Origin: Epiperipatus broadwayi
Lineage: Eukaryota; Onychophora; Udeonychophora; Euonychophora; Peripatidae
DNA length: 64,000 nt
Reading direction: 5' to 3'
NCBI GenBank assembly: GCA_028023455.1
Contig: JAQFVV010000185.1
Coordinates: 746,001 to 810,000 of the forward strand
Shown here: in pieces, positions 26,740 through 37,394 of the stretch
Numbering within the stretch: position 1 is the stretch's first letter
Layout: each line of letters begins with the position of its first letter
Notes under the pieces: model-generated
What the model saw: only the letters and a program-made list of their open reading frames with translations
Databases searched by the model: none
Told to the model about the DNA's origin: nothing
Position numbers and translations under genes: made by a program

Positions 26740-26806
26740 ATATAAAACAATTTTTTTTTTTAATTGAAGAATCTACATATGTGTGAAATGAGAACATATA
26801 CATACA
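26740..26806 (-). repeat. 5' LTR of element 1, outer end
   Basis: Matches 17618-17681 of the other LTR, ending CATACA. This is the 5' terminus of element 1 on the minus strand. It is followed by ATAT and then LTR B. Confidence 0.85.
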
Positions 26807-26820
26807 ATATATATATATAT

Positions 26821-28852
26821 TATAATGATCAAAATGAAAGTCAAGATCGAATCTAACCGCAAACTACGATATCTGTTCTACAAGGCGCCATCTAGGCATT
26901 TAAACCTAGAAAAATTTATAGAGTAGGCAGATATGCGCTGTTAAGATTCCACTTTATTTAAATATTCAGATTGTTAGCCCAAGTCACTATCTCAGTGGAG
27001 ACGCAGAGATAAAAATCTATATCTTAATTTATATCTTAAATATAAATAAATAAAAGCCACTGCCAGAAATTAACACATAAAAATATTTATTTATGCACAT
27101 ATAAAATCATTCTAATTTGAGGAATAAGTTTAACATTTTTGATTTTTATTAATCTTTAGTTTTACATTTAAGTAAATTACAACCATGAGTTTAATATTTA
27201 TTTAGGGAGTCGAGTATGAATAGTCTACACAGCTCTGCATTTGAAAAGAAAATATTCTTCCCTGATTTAACCTTAGGCAACAAATTTCACAATCAAACCG
27301 TCGCCAATCCATCTGATACATTTATGTATTCAATGTAGCATGAAAATACAACAACACAAAATACTATACTGTCAGGAATGTACATCTGATCAGTAAGTAG
27401 AATTAGAGAAGACATTGTCTCTCCACCAACAGGAATGTCACATCTGTTGGCGAGTAGAACAATAAACATAAAACTCCATAGGAATGGACTGTGGTCCTTT
27501 GCCATCTTACAAACCCATCCATAGGCAAACAGAAGGTGTGTGGCATATGTATATAATCCTGCCCGTAGCGGATCTCATACTACATCTACAATTACACAAA
27601 TATATCCAATCCATTGAACCAATTCAACTATGAAATGAATAACCTAAGATTACCCTCCCTTAATATAACTTTACAAAACTATATAGCCATTCATGCCCGA
27701 CTTAAATTTAACATTTAAATACATTCACACAGATTATTTTTATAAATTTGTTTTTAAAATGTTGAGTATAGATTGGCTGCACAGATTCCATGGTCAAAAA
27801 CATCCAAATTAAACACAATCGATCAAAATACAAAATCATCGATAATGTCAATTGCAAAAGGGAATACACAAGGCCCCATGGTATTTATCGTAAGATGCCC
27901 GCATTAACATCGTTGACCTATATATTCTAATCAAATGTGAAAACTTCAACATAATCAACCGCTAACAAATCTATGCAACGTCTATACCCAACCTAAATTT
28001 CATCATTTAAAATTTAAACAATAAATAATTTATACAATAAGAAAACAAAAATAGAAATGATTTTTATCATTCGGAAAACATATAAAATTAAACATTATTA
28101 ATTTGATTTTAAACTTAAAAAAGTCAGATAGAAGTTCATAAGCTTGAACGAAAGTTCTTAATTATTTTTAAATTTAGAGTTCATGTCAATATAGATTACG
28201 GTAGAAGAGTCCAGGTTTCTGCTTTTAATTCCCGAGATGCCTCCATTGGAAGATAATGTTCTGGAGATGGCAATAGCTGGTTCAAGGTATCACAGTCTTT
28301 TCCTTTTTTTTTTAAATAGAGAGTGTGGTATGTGCATCCTACCACAACTCTCAAACACACAATGCTGGAACTGTCCTAAAAAAACTGTATTTCCCTTTTT
28401 ATATTAATCCACATGGATTCAATCAACAAAACGTCACTAATCCATCACTTTCATTAGGGTCTGAGCCAAGGCTTAGGGCTTCCATTGGTCAAGCTAATTT
28501 CTCTTTTCTTCTTATCTATCTTTCATCAGATCATTTTAATTATACAAGAGCCCAAGGCTAGCTTGCTCTTCAAACAATTTATAAACAATCATTTCCATTT
28601 ACAGATTACAAGAATTAATTAATACCTGTTTTTATTTTTAAATCTTGTACTTTTTTTTTATTATAAAAAAGTAAGTTCAAATACTTATTTATTTGTTTTT
28701 TTTAAAAAAATATTTTTAAAGTTTAGCATCTGTGCAAATGTATATACGTTTAACAAACATTTTAATTTTAGCGTTTAGTTTTTTACTTTTATTTGCGAAC
28801 TTTTAAGTTTTTATTTTAAATTAATGTAACGACATATTTATATATCGTTACA
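26821..28852 (-). mobile_element. Solo LTR B (2032 bp), inverted relative to LTR A
   Basis: Reverse complement of the LTR A family. Shared segments include TTTGCCTATGG (25692 against complement near 27520) and AAAAGTTCGCA (about 24584 against complement near 28790). It ends on the plus strand with CGTTACA at 28852. The opposite terminus is TATAATGATC where TGTAACGATC is expected, so that terminal dinucleotide is mutated. It is more diverged than A. The tRNA-box-A-like sequence is also present (GTCACTATCTCAGTGG, 26983-26998). Frames at 27293-27505 and 28325-28561 are LTR sequence, not genes. Confidence 0.8.
28394..28404 (-). promoter_or_regulatory. TATA box of LTR B
   Basis: On the minus strand TATAAAAAGGG, at the position matching TATAAAAG of LTR A. 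Confidence 0.5.
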
Positions 28853-28877
28853 ATATATATATATATATATATATATC

Positions 28878-29043
28878 TGAAATGCCTTATAGCCATATTG
28901 TTTCAGCCACACTTCTTCTTTAAATAAAAAATGGGCTGCAAGAATTCAAGTTAATTTTTATTTAAAAGGAAAGTGTGGCTGAAACAATATAGCTATGGCA
29001 TGTTTCAAATATTTTATATAGATTTCAGCTATTATTATTCATT
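28878..29043. mobile_element. Hairpin MITE (TTTCAGCCACACTT family), copy a
   Basis: The arms 28878-28930 and about 28955-29007 are reverse complements (GCCATATTGTTTCAGCCACA and AGTGTGGCTGAAACAATATAG). The segment after the hairpin, ATAGATTTCAGCTATT... to TTGTTTATATA, is shared with the copy at 34080-34265, so the repeat includes a tail outside the palindrome. No coding capacity. Confidence 0.8.
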
Positions 29044-29052
29044 GTTTATATA

Positions 29053-30191
29053 CACCTGGGTCTCGTTTTACATGATAGATAGGTTCCTCAGAAAACACGT
29101 GCAAATGAAATCGTGCAAAAATAGATGTAACTTACATTAAAAAAGGGGGGATGCGGTCTGTGATTTTTCATAATTCGCGTAAAATCACTTAAAAATCCAC
29201 ACAAAAAAAAATAAGGAAATAAAATATGACTAATAAAAAATTTCAAATTTTTAAATTATTTTTTAAGTATAATATCTAATTTTATTCAAAACATTATGTA
29301 TTTTTATGCATACATTTTTTTATACACATTTTAATTATTATCACTATTTACCGGTAAACAAGTTCATTTGTAATCTGGTTTTTGATTCTTCACGAGAGGA
29401 AATACAACTAGCACCAACTTCACTCTCATGTTGTGTTGCTTTCTGGTGACAATGTAATTAGTAATTAATCTTTGAGATGATGATTTTATTAATTGTTTAT
29501 GAATGCGATATCCAGACATACAATCATTTAGCTCTCGTTGAAATTTAAGAGCATGTTCGTGATTAGTGTCATTTATAAAAAAATAATTTGCCAACTGATT
29601 AGAAAGTTGAAGACCTTCTCGAATAATTTTTGCAGTGAAAGGAACAGGTTCCACTTCTGTTTCATTATCTTTTTCTACATTTTCTTCTCTATCTAAACTT
29701 TTATTTTTGTCTTTAATTTTTTAATTTTCAATTTCGTTTAAAAATCAAATTTCATTTCACTGCGATTACTCACCTTTTAAAAATAAACTTGCGGACACTA
29801 AATGATTAATAATTGATTACATTCTTTTTTAAAAAGCAAAAACAGAATATGATTTAAAGTGCAAAATTAACACACACAATGTTTGAACAAATTTACATTA
29901 TAATCTTGTAAAATTTAATGTGTATACATAAAATGTGGAAATCATAATTTTAATTTCATTATTGCACAAAATCTTACTATTATAAAGCACTGAAAATATT
30001 GAAATTACTAAGATGAAAATCGAATTCCAATAATGTGCCGTTACTATCAATAAATGTAAATGCACAAAATTTATTATTTAAAGTAATAGCGCAATATCAG
30101 AGTTCGACTTCCAGTTCGACTTCCGGCGAAACACGAATCGCGTAACTTCAAAATCGTGTTAAATAAGTCCGCGTAAAAAGAGATCCAGGTG
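29053..30191 (-). mobile_element. Tigger/pogo-type DNA transposon copy 1, internally deleted
   Basis: The ends are inverted repeats CACCTGGGTCTCGTTTTAC (29053) and GTAAAAAGAGATCCAGGTG (ending 30191), flanked on both sides by TA, the target site of Tc1/mariner/pogo elements. The minus strand encodes only the transposase C-terminal region (29364-29660), so most of the transposase is missing. A second copy, inverted, lies at 31382-32568. Confidence 0.85.
29364..29660 (-). pseudogene. Tigger/pogo-like transposase C-terminal remnant
   Basis: A minus-strand frame with PFTAKIIREGLQLSNQLANY, then DTNHEHALKFQREL and a QRLITNY end. This matches the usual Tigger/pogo C-terminal layout: FT-x-K helix, a D-x-N-x-E/H-x-A-x-KF segment, and a closing helix. 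No DDxD catalytic core, CENP-B-type DNA-binding domain or helix-turn-helix is present. The last part appears frameshifted: the alternative frame (QHESE.GASC) is the one shared with copy 2, while the annotated frame's tail (RKQHNMRVKL onward) is not. Non-functional. Confidence 0.7.
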
Positions 30192-31215
30192 TATATATAT
30201 AGTTAATGTTTTCACGGTTATATGATATAGATAAAACAATATTTTTGGGTACAAACTGTGTATTATTTTGCATTACAATCTGATATTTCGACGGACTAGC
30301 AACTGCTATTTTCAAGGTTAACTTTTGAAAGAACAATCATTAGATCTCAAAGAATAATGTGACTCAGCGTGAAAAGAGAAGTGAGATTCAACTTGAAGTA
30401 GTTCAACATTCACAATATGAGGCTTATCAAAATATTTATTTCCCTCAATTTTTTTACCTATTAATTTCAAGTTAATATTAGATAAAATGATAGGTTTCCA
30501 CATAGCTGGGATATGTTGTGCTTCATCAGCTCTATTCAAAACAGTAGGTCTCTTTAATATTTCAATTGACTCTATCATGATTCTTAAATTATATATTTCC
30601 AAATTAGCAAATATTTTTGTATTGTCAAAATCAGGCTTGTGACCAATTTCCAAAAAATGGGAAGTAAAAACTGATGTGCTAATTTTTTGATTAAAAGCAT
30701 TTCTATGTTCCTTAATTCTGACAATTATTCATCTATTAGAATGACCCACATAGCTTCTTGAGCTCTATAAATATGGAATTTCATAAACTTCTTGGTGTTC
30801 CAAAAATATTCTGTCTTTAGGTTTATATAAAAAATCACCAATTTTTTTTCCAGTAGAAAAAGTAGTTTTTATGTTAAAAAAAGATAGTCTTCTACTGATT
30901 TTATCAGTAACCTTTTTAATGTAAGATAAAATTACTCTATTAAAAGAGGAATTGTCAATTCTATCCTCTTTTTTCTTTTTAGCATTAATATTATGTAAAG
31001 CCTTACACATGATGTTTTTATTATAATTATTAGAAAGTAGAATATTTTTTGTAAGTTCTATTTCTTGAGTAAGATGTACTTCATCTGATAAATTATAAGC
31101 TCTACTTAAAAGATTTTTTGCTACAGAAAAAACGTATGCAGGATGATGATGAGAATTAAAATCAAGATATCTGTTTGTTCTTTCAAAAGTTAATGTTGAT
31201 AATGGTGGTTGCTAG
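30192..31215 (-). pseudogene. Penelope-like element fragment 1: RT C-terminus and GIY-YIG endonuclease
   Basis: On the minus strand a single frame runs from about 31197 to 30318 with only two in-frame stops (TAG at about 30765, TGA about 36 bp downstream). In order: RYLDFNSHHHPAY (the Penelope R-YL-x-F-x-S-x-H-P motif after the palm), LLSRAYNLSDEV (RA helix), KKIGDFLYKPKD (the KPKD segment before the endonuclease), then EVYEIPYL, SYVGHSNR and IKEHRNAF, which are the GIY, YIG and R...EH parts of the GIY-YIG nuclease. The YVDD catalytic core and everything 5' of it are missing, so the fragment is 5'-truncated, as is usual for these retroelements. It lies between two inverted Tigger-type copies. 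Confidence 0.85.
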
Positions 31216-31381
31216 TTCATCAAAATATTGGATTGTAATTCAAAATAATACATAGTTCGTACTCCAAAATATTGTTTTTTTATATATATATACATACACA
31301 CACTTTTGGCTTAAAATATTTGAGTTAAATGTAATTACTAAGTGATATAAGTTCTTCTTGCAATGAGTTTTTTAATTAGTA

Positions 31382-32568
31382 CACCTGGGTCTCTTTTTAC
31401 ACTGACTTGAAGTTATGCAATTCGTGTTTCACCAGAAGTCCACCTCTGATAATGCGCTTTTACTTTAAATAATAAATTTCACGCATTTACGTTATATTGA
31501 AAGTAATAGAACATTATTGGAATTCTACTTTCATCTTAGTAATTTCAATATTTTCAGTGCTTTATAATAATAAGATTTTATGCAATAATGAAATTAAAAT
31601 CATGATTTCCACATTTTATGTATACACATATTAAATTTTACAAGATTATAATGTAAATTTGTTCAAACATTGTGCGTGTTAATTTTTCATTTTAAATCAC
31701 ATTCTGTTTTTGCTTTTTAAAAAAGAACATAATCAATTATTAATCATTTAGTGTCCACAAGTTTATTTTTAAAAGGTCAGTAATAGCAGTGGGCACAATT
31801 AAAAATTAAAATCAGATTTTTAATTGTAATCAACAATTTAAAAATTACTTACGGGCAACTTGAAATTAATGTGATGTAAAACAAAATTTGATTTTTAAAT
31901 GGAATTGAAAATTAAAGACAAAAATAAGAATTTAATTTTTAGTTGTTAGTTTTAATTAAATTTTTTCCAGCAGTGGTGAATAAATGTCTTTTTATTATCA
32001 TAAGTCTAAGTTCATAAACAATTAATAAAATCATCATCATCAACAACAGAAAACCATTAACACAACATGAGAGTGAACTTGGCGCTAGTTGTACTTCATC
32101 TTGTGAGAATAATTGCTGAGATATTCTTGACTTTGTTTAAGGAGAAGCCAAATACATCACATCACATCACATGAGAATCTGATTTTTTACTAGTTTGCAA
32201 ATGAACATGTTTTTGGGCAAATAGTGATAATAATTAAAATGTGTATAAAAATGTAATTTACTGTACTGTAAATTATGCATAAAAATATATTATTTTGAAT
32301 AAAATTAAATATTATAGTTAAAAAAAGTTTGTCTTGTATCAATTTTTTTCAAATTTGAAATTTTTTATTAGTCATATTTTATTTCCTTATTTTTTTTTTG
32401 TGCGAATTTTAAAGTAATTTTATGTTGGTGCTTTGCTTTTCCGTGAATTTTGAAAATTCACAGAACACATTCCCCCTTTTTCAATGTAAGTTACGTCTAT
32501 TTTAGTACGATTTTGTTTGTGCGTGTTTTCTGAGGAACCTATCTATCGCGTAAAATGAGACCCAGGTT
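31382..32568 (+). mobile_element. Tigger/pogo-type DNA transposon copy 2, inverted relative to copy 1
   Basis: Begins CACCTGGGTCTCTTTTTAC after TA (31380-31381) and ends GAGACCCAGGTT before TA (32569-32570), with one mismatch in the last base of the TIR. The whole sequence is the reverse complement of copy 1 with substitutions and indels. The transposase C-terminal remnant is at about 31950-32115 and more decayed. An added insertion (CACATCACATCACATGAG, 32158-32175) is absent from copy 1. Confidence 0.8.
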
Positions 32569-32570
32569 TA

Positions 32571-33161
32571 CTTTTTAATACTATTTTATTTTACATCAGA
32601 TAAATTTCGGAGGGTTTTTGTAATAGACTGGCATTTCAGGAGAAACCAAGATTTTTCCCTATCTACTGATCATAAAATATCACTTAGATAATGCTTGAAT
32701 GGAGAAAGAAATTTATTACAATTCAGAATAAATTTTAAAATAGTCTTTCTAATTTTTTCTACACTTCTATTATACTTTTTTTACTTTTTACTATTGTTAA
32801 CTCAGAAAATATTAATTAATCATATAACTAAAAAGTTAATTAAAATAGATTAGCTTAATTTCTTTAACAAAACTGTGCAACAGAAAAAATAAAATATTAC
32901 ATCATAAAGTTTTAGATTTTTGAACAATACAGTTTATTCTATATATAATTAAAATTAAACATATAAACAATAAATGGACTTTCAAACAAAATATAGCCGT
33001 TAGTCTTTTGAAATACATGGAAATATTTTTCTTCAACTAACGAAATTTAACTTATTTCTGCTTATTTATGATTTATATATTTTTAAAAATTTCAATGTTA
33101 TCATGCATATATACTTTCATTTACACACAAATACATTCTCATAAATTACCTATAAATGTAA
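32571..33161. other. A+T-rich intergenic stretch, no gene seen
   Basis: Nothing recognisable in this stretch. Confidence 0.55.
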
Positions 33162-33345
33162 AAACAGGCAAAACTCTCCATAGTGTAGTGCCACTCAGTG
33201 ACAACCAGAGTAATCAACGGATGCCAAAGGGCTTGTGCATAAAATTCTTATCTAGTGCCTACTGAGTGACACTACTGTATGGAGAGGTTTGCCTGTTTTA
33301 ATAATAGCAATGTGCTAGCAATAAGAAATAGTGATCATGTGATGT
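33162..33345. mobile_element. Palindromic MITE-like element, short inverted copy
   Basis: AACAGGCAAAACTCTCCATA at 33163 and the complementary end at 33298 match the termini of 4371-4806. The centre is largely deleted (138 bp against 436 bp). After the right end, 33300-33345 matches the complement of 4330-4378 (AGTGATCATGTGATG), so the copy is inverted relative to the first. Confidence 0.75.
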
Positions 33346-34079
33346 TTAGTGATCTATAAATGTAACTGAAATATTTATCTTTACAAAATTATTCTAATAT
33401 GTTAAGAAATTTTACATTTTATAAAAAATAAACAGTCTATTTCTTTTATACATGTATTCATCTTTTTATAGCAAACATTCTATTTTAATAAACATTCCAC
33501 CTTGAACCACATTATTTATTTATTTATTTATTTATTTTATATTTTTGTAGTCAAATACACTCTATCACTATTAACTTATTACTTAATTAAGTACATAACA
33601 AGGGAAATCAATTATAATAAGATATAAACAATACAAATATGATAAAAAAATCTTCTATTACAATGCATATGTAAAATATAGTACATATAGTTCAAAAAAG
33701 TGATATTAAAATATGTTTTATTAAAAATAAAATAGAAAGGAAAATAAAACTAGTTCTATATGTAAGAAGAACAAAAATAAGTAATGATTCTAAAGTAAAA
33801 TTATATATTATAAAATAAAATAGAATTTTGTCTGAAAAATATAATAGATGAAATTTCAACCAAGAAATCATCCAATTAAATTGCCACTCCAAGCTCAAAA
33901 TACACCATCTAATATAATAATATTATTTTTAATTCCACATTATAACAAAAATGGAATTGTACTCTATCTAATATAAAAAGTTATAAATCAGAAATAAATA
34001 TTTTGTATGCATGAAAATTTGAAGTATAATAACCTCTATGAATTTTCCCAATCAACCAAATATAGTTCATATATACACT
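33346..34079. other. A+T-rich stretch with (TTTA)n
   Basis: Contains a short (TTTA)n tract at about 33507-33537. No gene or recognised element. Confidence 0.6.
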
Positions 34080-34262
34080 GTAATGCCTTGTAGCTATTTT
34101 ATTTCAGCCACACTTTCCTATTAAATAAAGAAAAGCCTGGATTTTTGCAGCTCATTGACAAAATTCAGGTATATCTTTATTTAAAAGAGAAGTGTACTGA
34201 AATAATATATTTATGGGGCATTTTAAAAAGTTTGTATAGATTTCAACTAGTGTTATGCATTG

Positions 34263-34265
<3 letters not shown>
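34080..34265. mobile_element. Hairpin MITE (TTTCAGCCACACTT family), copy b
   Basis: Same layout and orientation as 28878-29043: TAATGCCTTGTAGCTATTTT, then TTTCAGCCACACTTTCC and the complementary arm ending GGGGCATTTT at 34224, then the shared tail TTTGTATAGATTTCAACTAG. The right arm has lost a few bases of the conserved core. Confidence 0.75.
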
Positions 34266-34298
<33 letters not shown>

Positions 34299-34315
34299 CA
34301 ATGCATAACACTAGT
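34247..34315. repeat. Perfect hairpin with (AT)n loop
   Basis: ACTAGTGTTATGCATTGCTT before (AT)n is followed by its exact complement AAGCAATGCATAACACTAGT. It overlaps the tail of the hairpin MITE, so the second arm is a templated inverted copy of that tail. Confidence 0.95.
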
Positions 34316-34325
34316 ATATATATAT

Positions 34326-34740
34326 AGAGGATTTGAACTCAGATTTTCAAGCACCCTTCAACTATCCACACTATCTCATGCAACTGATACACATGACCAC
34401 ACACATGTAGAAAATATTAATAATCACCAATATATGTATTTCGTGCTAAACCAGCCCTCATCAGTTGGTCCAGACTATCATCTCTCACACATATATATAA
34501 TCAATGCTCAGTTTATATTAAGATAGCAAATCTTCATACTTAATATAAACTGAGCATTGATTATATATATATGTGTGAGAGATGATAATCTGGACCAACT
34601 GATGAGTGCTGGTTTACAACGAAATACATATATTGGTGATTATTAATCTTTTCTACATGTGTGTGGTCATGTGTATCAGTTGTATGAGATAGTGTGGATA
34701 GTTGAAGGGTGCTTGAAATTCTGAGTTCAAATCCTCTATA
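34326..34740. repeat. Foldback element with tRNA-like arm ends, copy b
   Basis: A near-perfect palindrome: the left arm 34326-34522 and right arm 34540-34740 surround an approximately 17-bp loop. It belongs to the same family as 41-1003. In the right arm, TAGTTGAAGGG (34699-34709) fits box A and AGTTCAAATCC (34724-34734) fits box B. The arms are far better matched than in copy a, so this palindrome formed or was homogenised more recently. Confidence 0.85.
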
Positions 34741-36240
34741 CTTACAATTAAGCTCCCAGGTTTGTGAAGAGTGCCTGGTTTCAAATATATATATATATAT
34801 ATTGTAACTTACCCATCAGTCAACAGCAAAATTGATTGTTTGCCAAAAATTACAATATTACAAGTGATCCAATATCTGACCAGTATTAGGTCAATAATGT
34901 ATCGTTGAACTGTAACTTTCCAGCTTCATGTACTACTGTAATTTACATGATAATGTGAAGAATAAAAAATGTAATAAAAAAATTATAAAATGTTTTCATA
35001 TTTATCTTTATATCTCGGGATAATAATTCAGTTAATCTATCTCAATCTAGGCACAGTTAAGTTAAGCAAGAGAGTTTTTTTACAGCTACTTAATGTGTTC
35101 ATGTACTAGCATACAAGAAGATATTATAGTTTTAGATTATGGTTTGGCTATTTATCTAGATATGATATTAAGATGATATACTTTGTGAACAATATAACAC
35201 CACCAGTCATTTAATCGATATGAGACTCATTATATTTGTATTTTCTGTTAATTAATCGATACATAAACTCCAGTGCTTAAACTGAACAAATCATACATTG
35301 GATGATAACAAAAGTGAGTAATAGATTTTATTTATGCTTCATCACATTATTTAAGTAATACTATTCATCAAATAACAAAGATTACAAGATAGATATACCT
35401 TATGATTTCAATAATGAAAATATCAAAATTCTAACCTTTCAAAAAATACAAATCTTTATTAGACTGTAATGGATAGAAAAGAATTGAATTGGTGATCAGT
35501 GCTTTGAGATGAACTATGAATGCAAAAGCAATAACTAGTATACAAAAAATTACATTGATATTTATTTACATTACTATTTACACTTTATTTACAAATTACA
35601 TCAACAACAACAAAAATTCATATTAAATAATAATAGATTTTATAAAATAATACATTGACAAAAATTTTTATTCCTTTTTTATGAATTCCCCAAAACTTTT
35701 CATCAGATGTTTAGTTTTATTAAAATTTACTATATTAATAAAGTGTAACAAGTAACTAAACACCTTTGAATCCAAGTAAAATAAATTGATTACATGATTG
35801 GTTTCAACAATTTTATCAACACATTACTCTAACTTATGTTATATTGAAGGCTATGTGGATTGCCAATACTCAATCAACAGGTAAGAATATATCTTATGTA
35901 CTTTCCTTGAGCTATTTATGATCAACAATGATGAATAAGGGTAACATTAACACATAGAAATTGAAGAGTCAAATTTATAACAACAATACCAATATAAGTC
36001 CAGGATCACAATCGAATATGCTAAAACTAAATATCCAAGTGTCAATCAACAACTATCTGGATATAAGAAAATTACGCAATAAAAGAATTAACAACTTTCT
36101 TCACACATTATGTCATCTAAAAATACTCATTAAGATCATGAACCCATAATACAATCTTGTATAAGATATCTCCACTACAATGCACAATACTAACAACTCC
36201 CAAACATAATAATACTAGTATAGAATAAAAACCTGATACA
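34741..36240. other. A+T-rich stretch starting with an (AT)n / TGTAAC junction
   Basis: An (AT)n tract at about 34782-34802 is directly followed by TGTAACTTACCC at 34804. That is the same kind of junction that marks the LTR ends elsewhere in the window, but I could not find a matching CA terminus or a second copy. No gene recognised. Some upstream part of the PLE fragment may lie near the right end. Confidence 0.4.
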
Positions 36241-37060
36241 TCTAACATAGATTCACTGATATAAAATAATAAAGATGTTAAAATTTATACTAGATATGTT
36301 GATGATGTTTTGTTTGTGGTCCTAAAGACATTATTGATGTTCTTTTATATAATCTGAATAATTTAAACAATTTAAAATGGACTATTGAGAATCAACAGAA
36401 TGGAACAATAAAATGTTTGGATTTACAAATATTTAGAGATGCTACTGATTTAAATTATAAATTAATTTTTAAACCTATTAGAGAAAGAGGATATATTCAT
36501 TTCAAATCACATGTTCCAATAATACATAAAATGGCAAGTCTGAAATTGTTTTTGCATCGCAATGATAAATATGTAAATATAAGAGTGATAAAATTTTAAA
36601 TATTGAACTTTTTGCTAATGAACTTTTAAAGGTTGGTTATGATAAAAACCAAATGTTGCATCAGTAAATTCATTTAATGACAAGAAAAAGGTTTTGCAAT
36701 GTTACCTTAGATAATGAAAACTGGATATCTATGCTATTTATAAGTAACATACAATCTAAATTAATTAAGAATATATTTAAAGAAAAGTATAATAATTCAT
36801 TTTGTGTTTCTCCAAATGTTAATTGATTGATTAATAATTTTAAGAATATAATTCCTAATGCAAAGAAATAATATAATTTATCAAATTTCATGTGGATGTC
36901 AAAAATTATATTTCAGTGAATCGAGATGTTCTGTGGAAAAAAAGATTGAAGGAGCATCAATCATTATATAATTGAATTAAAAATAATGTAAATAGTCAAT
37001 TTGGTACAGCTTCAGTATTCTTTGACCATGAAAACCTTGTATTTATAGGTTTACATTTAA
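36241..37060 (+). pseudogene. Penelope-like element fragment 2: RT palm to GIY-YIG endonuclease
   Basis: Decayed plus-strand coding sequence in shifting frames. RYVDDVLFV near 36292 holds the catalytic YVDD of reverse transcriptase. IKCLDLQIFRDATDLNY follows at about 36408-36458, then GYIHFKSHVPIIHKM (the YLHF-S-H-P motif), and finally an endonuclease remnant near 36868-36960 with IYQISCGCQKLYFSES, then EKRLKEHQ if a frameshift is allowed. Several stops and frameshifts make it non-functional. It is on the opposite strand to fragments 1 and 3. Confidence 0.75.
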
Positions 37061-37394
37061 TAGTAATGAAATAAAAATATTAATGGAAAAAAGGGTTCAT
37101 AAAAAGAGAAAAATTAAAGAGGCAATTTGATCAATAAATATAAGAATGATGTTATTAATAGGCAAGTTGCAAATATGGCCATACACAGCTTATGGAAATA
37201 TATGTAACATTAAGTTTAAAAATATTTGAAATTCAGTTAAAGCTGATGAGGATTACTATGTAATCAAAAGCACTTCAAAAAAACTTAAATGGCAATATTG
37301 TTTATATCGTTAATTATCCATGTTTTTATATATAATATTTTCTATAATGAATATTGTATTATTACATTTATTATATATATATATATATATATAT

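Larger units (their letters stand above)
13410..26806 (-). mobile_element. Long-LTR retroelement 1, LARD-like, minus strand
   Basis: Two direct repeats of about 4.26-4.27 kb, each running TGTAACAG...CATACA on the plus strand, flank a 2648-bp internal region. Read on the minus strand the order is 5' LTR (26806 to 20330, interrupted by a nested solo LTR at 24525-26739), lysine-tRNA-type primer binding site, leader with tandem repeats, gag-like and repeat-domain ORFs, polypurine tract, and 3' LTR (17681 to 13410). No protease, reverse transcriptase, RNase H or integrase sequence is visible, so it must have relied on enzymes from another element. The 4-bp flanks are both ATAT, a possible target duplication but uninformative inside (AT)n. 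The LTRs are about 96% identical by eye, so the insertion is moderately old. The leader is homologous to that of the element at 37395-46719. Confidence 0.9.

Noticed and set aside
13410-26806. Segmental duplication instead of an LTR element
   Set aside because: TG...CA ends, primer binding site and polypurine tract sit exactly at the repeat boundaries, which a random duplication would not produce.
29364-29654. Host gene candidate
   Set aside because: Layout matches the C-terminus of a Tigger/pogo transposase and it lies between terminal inverted repeats with TA flanks.
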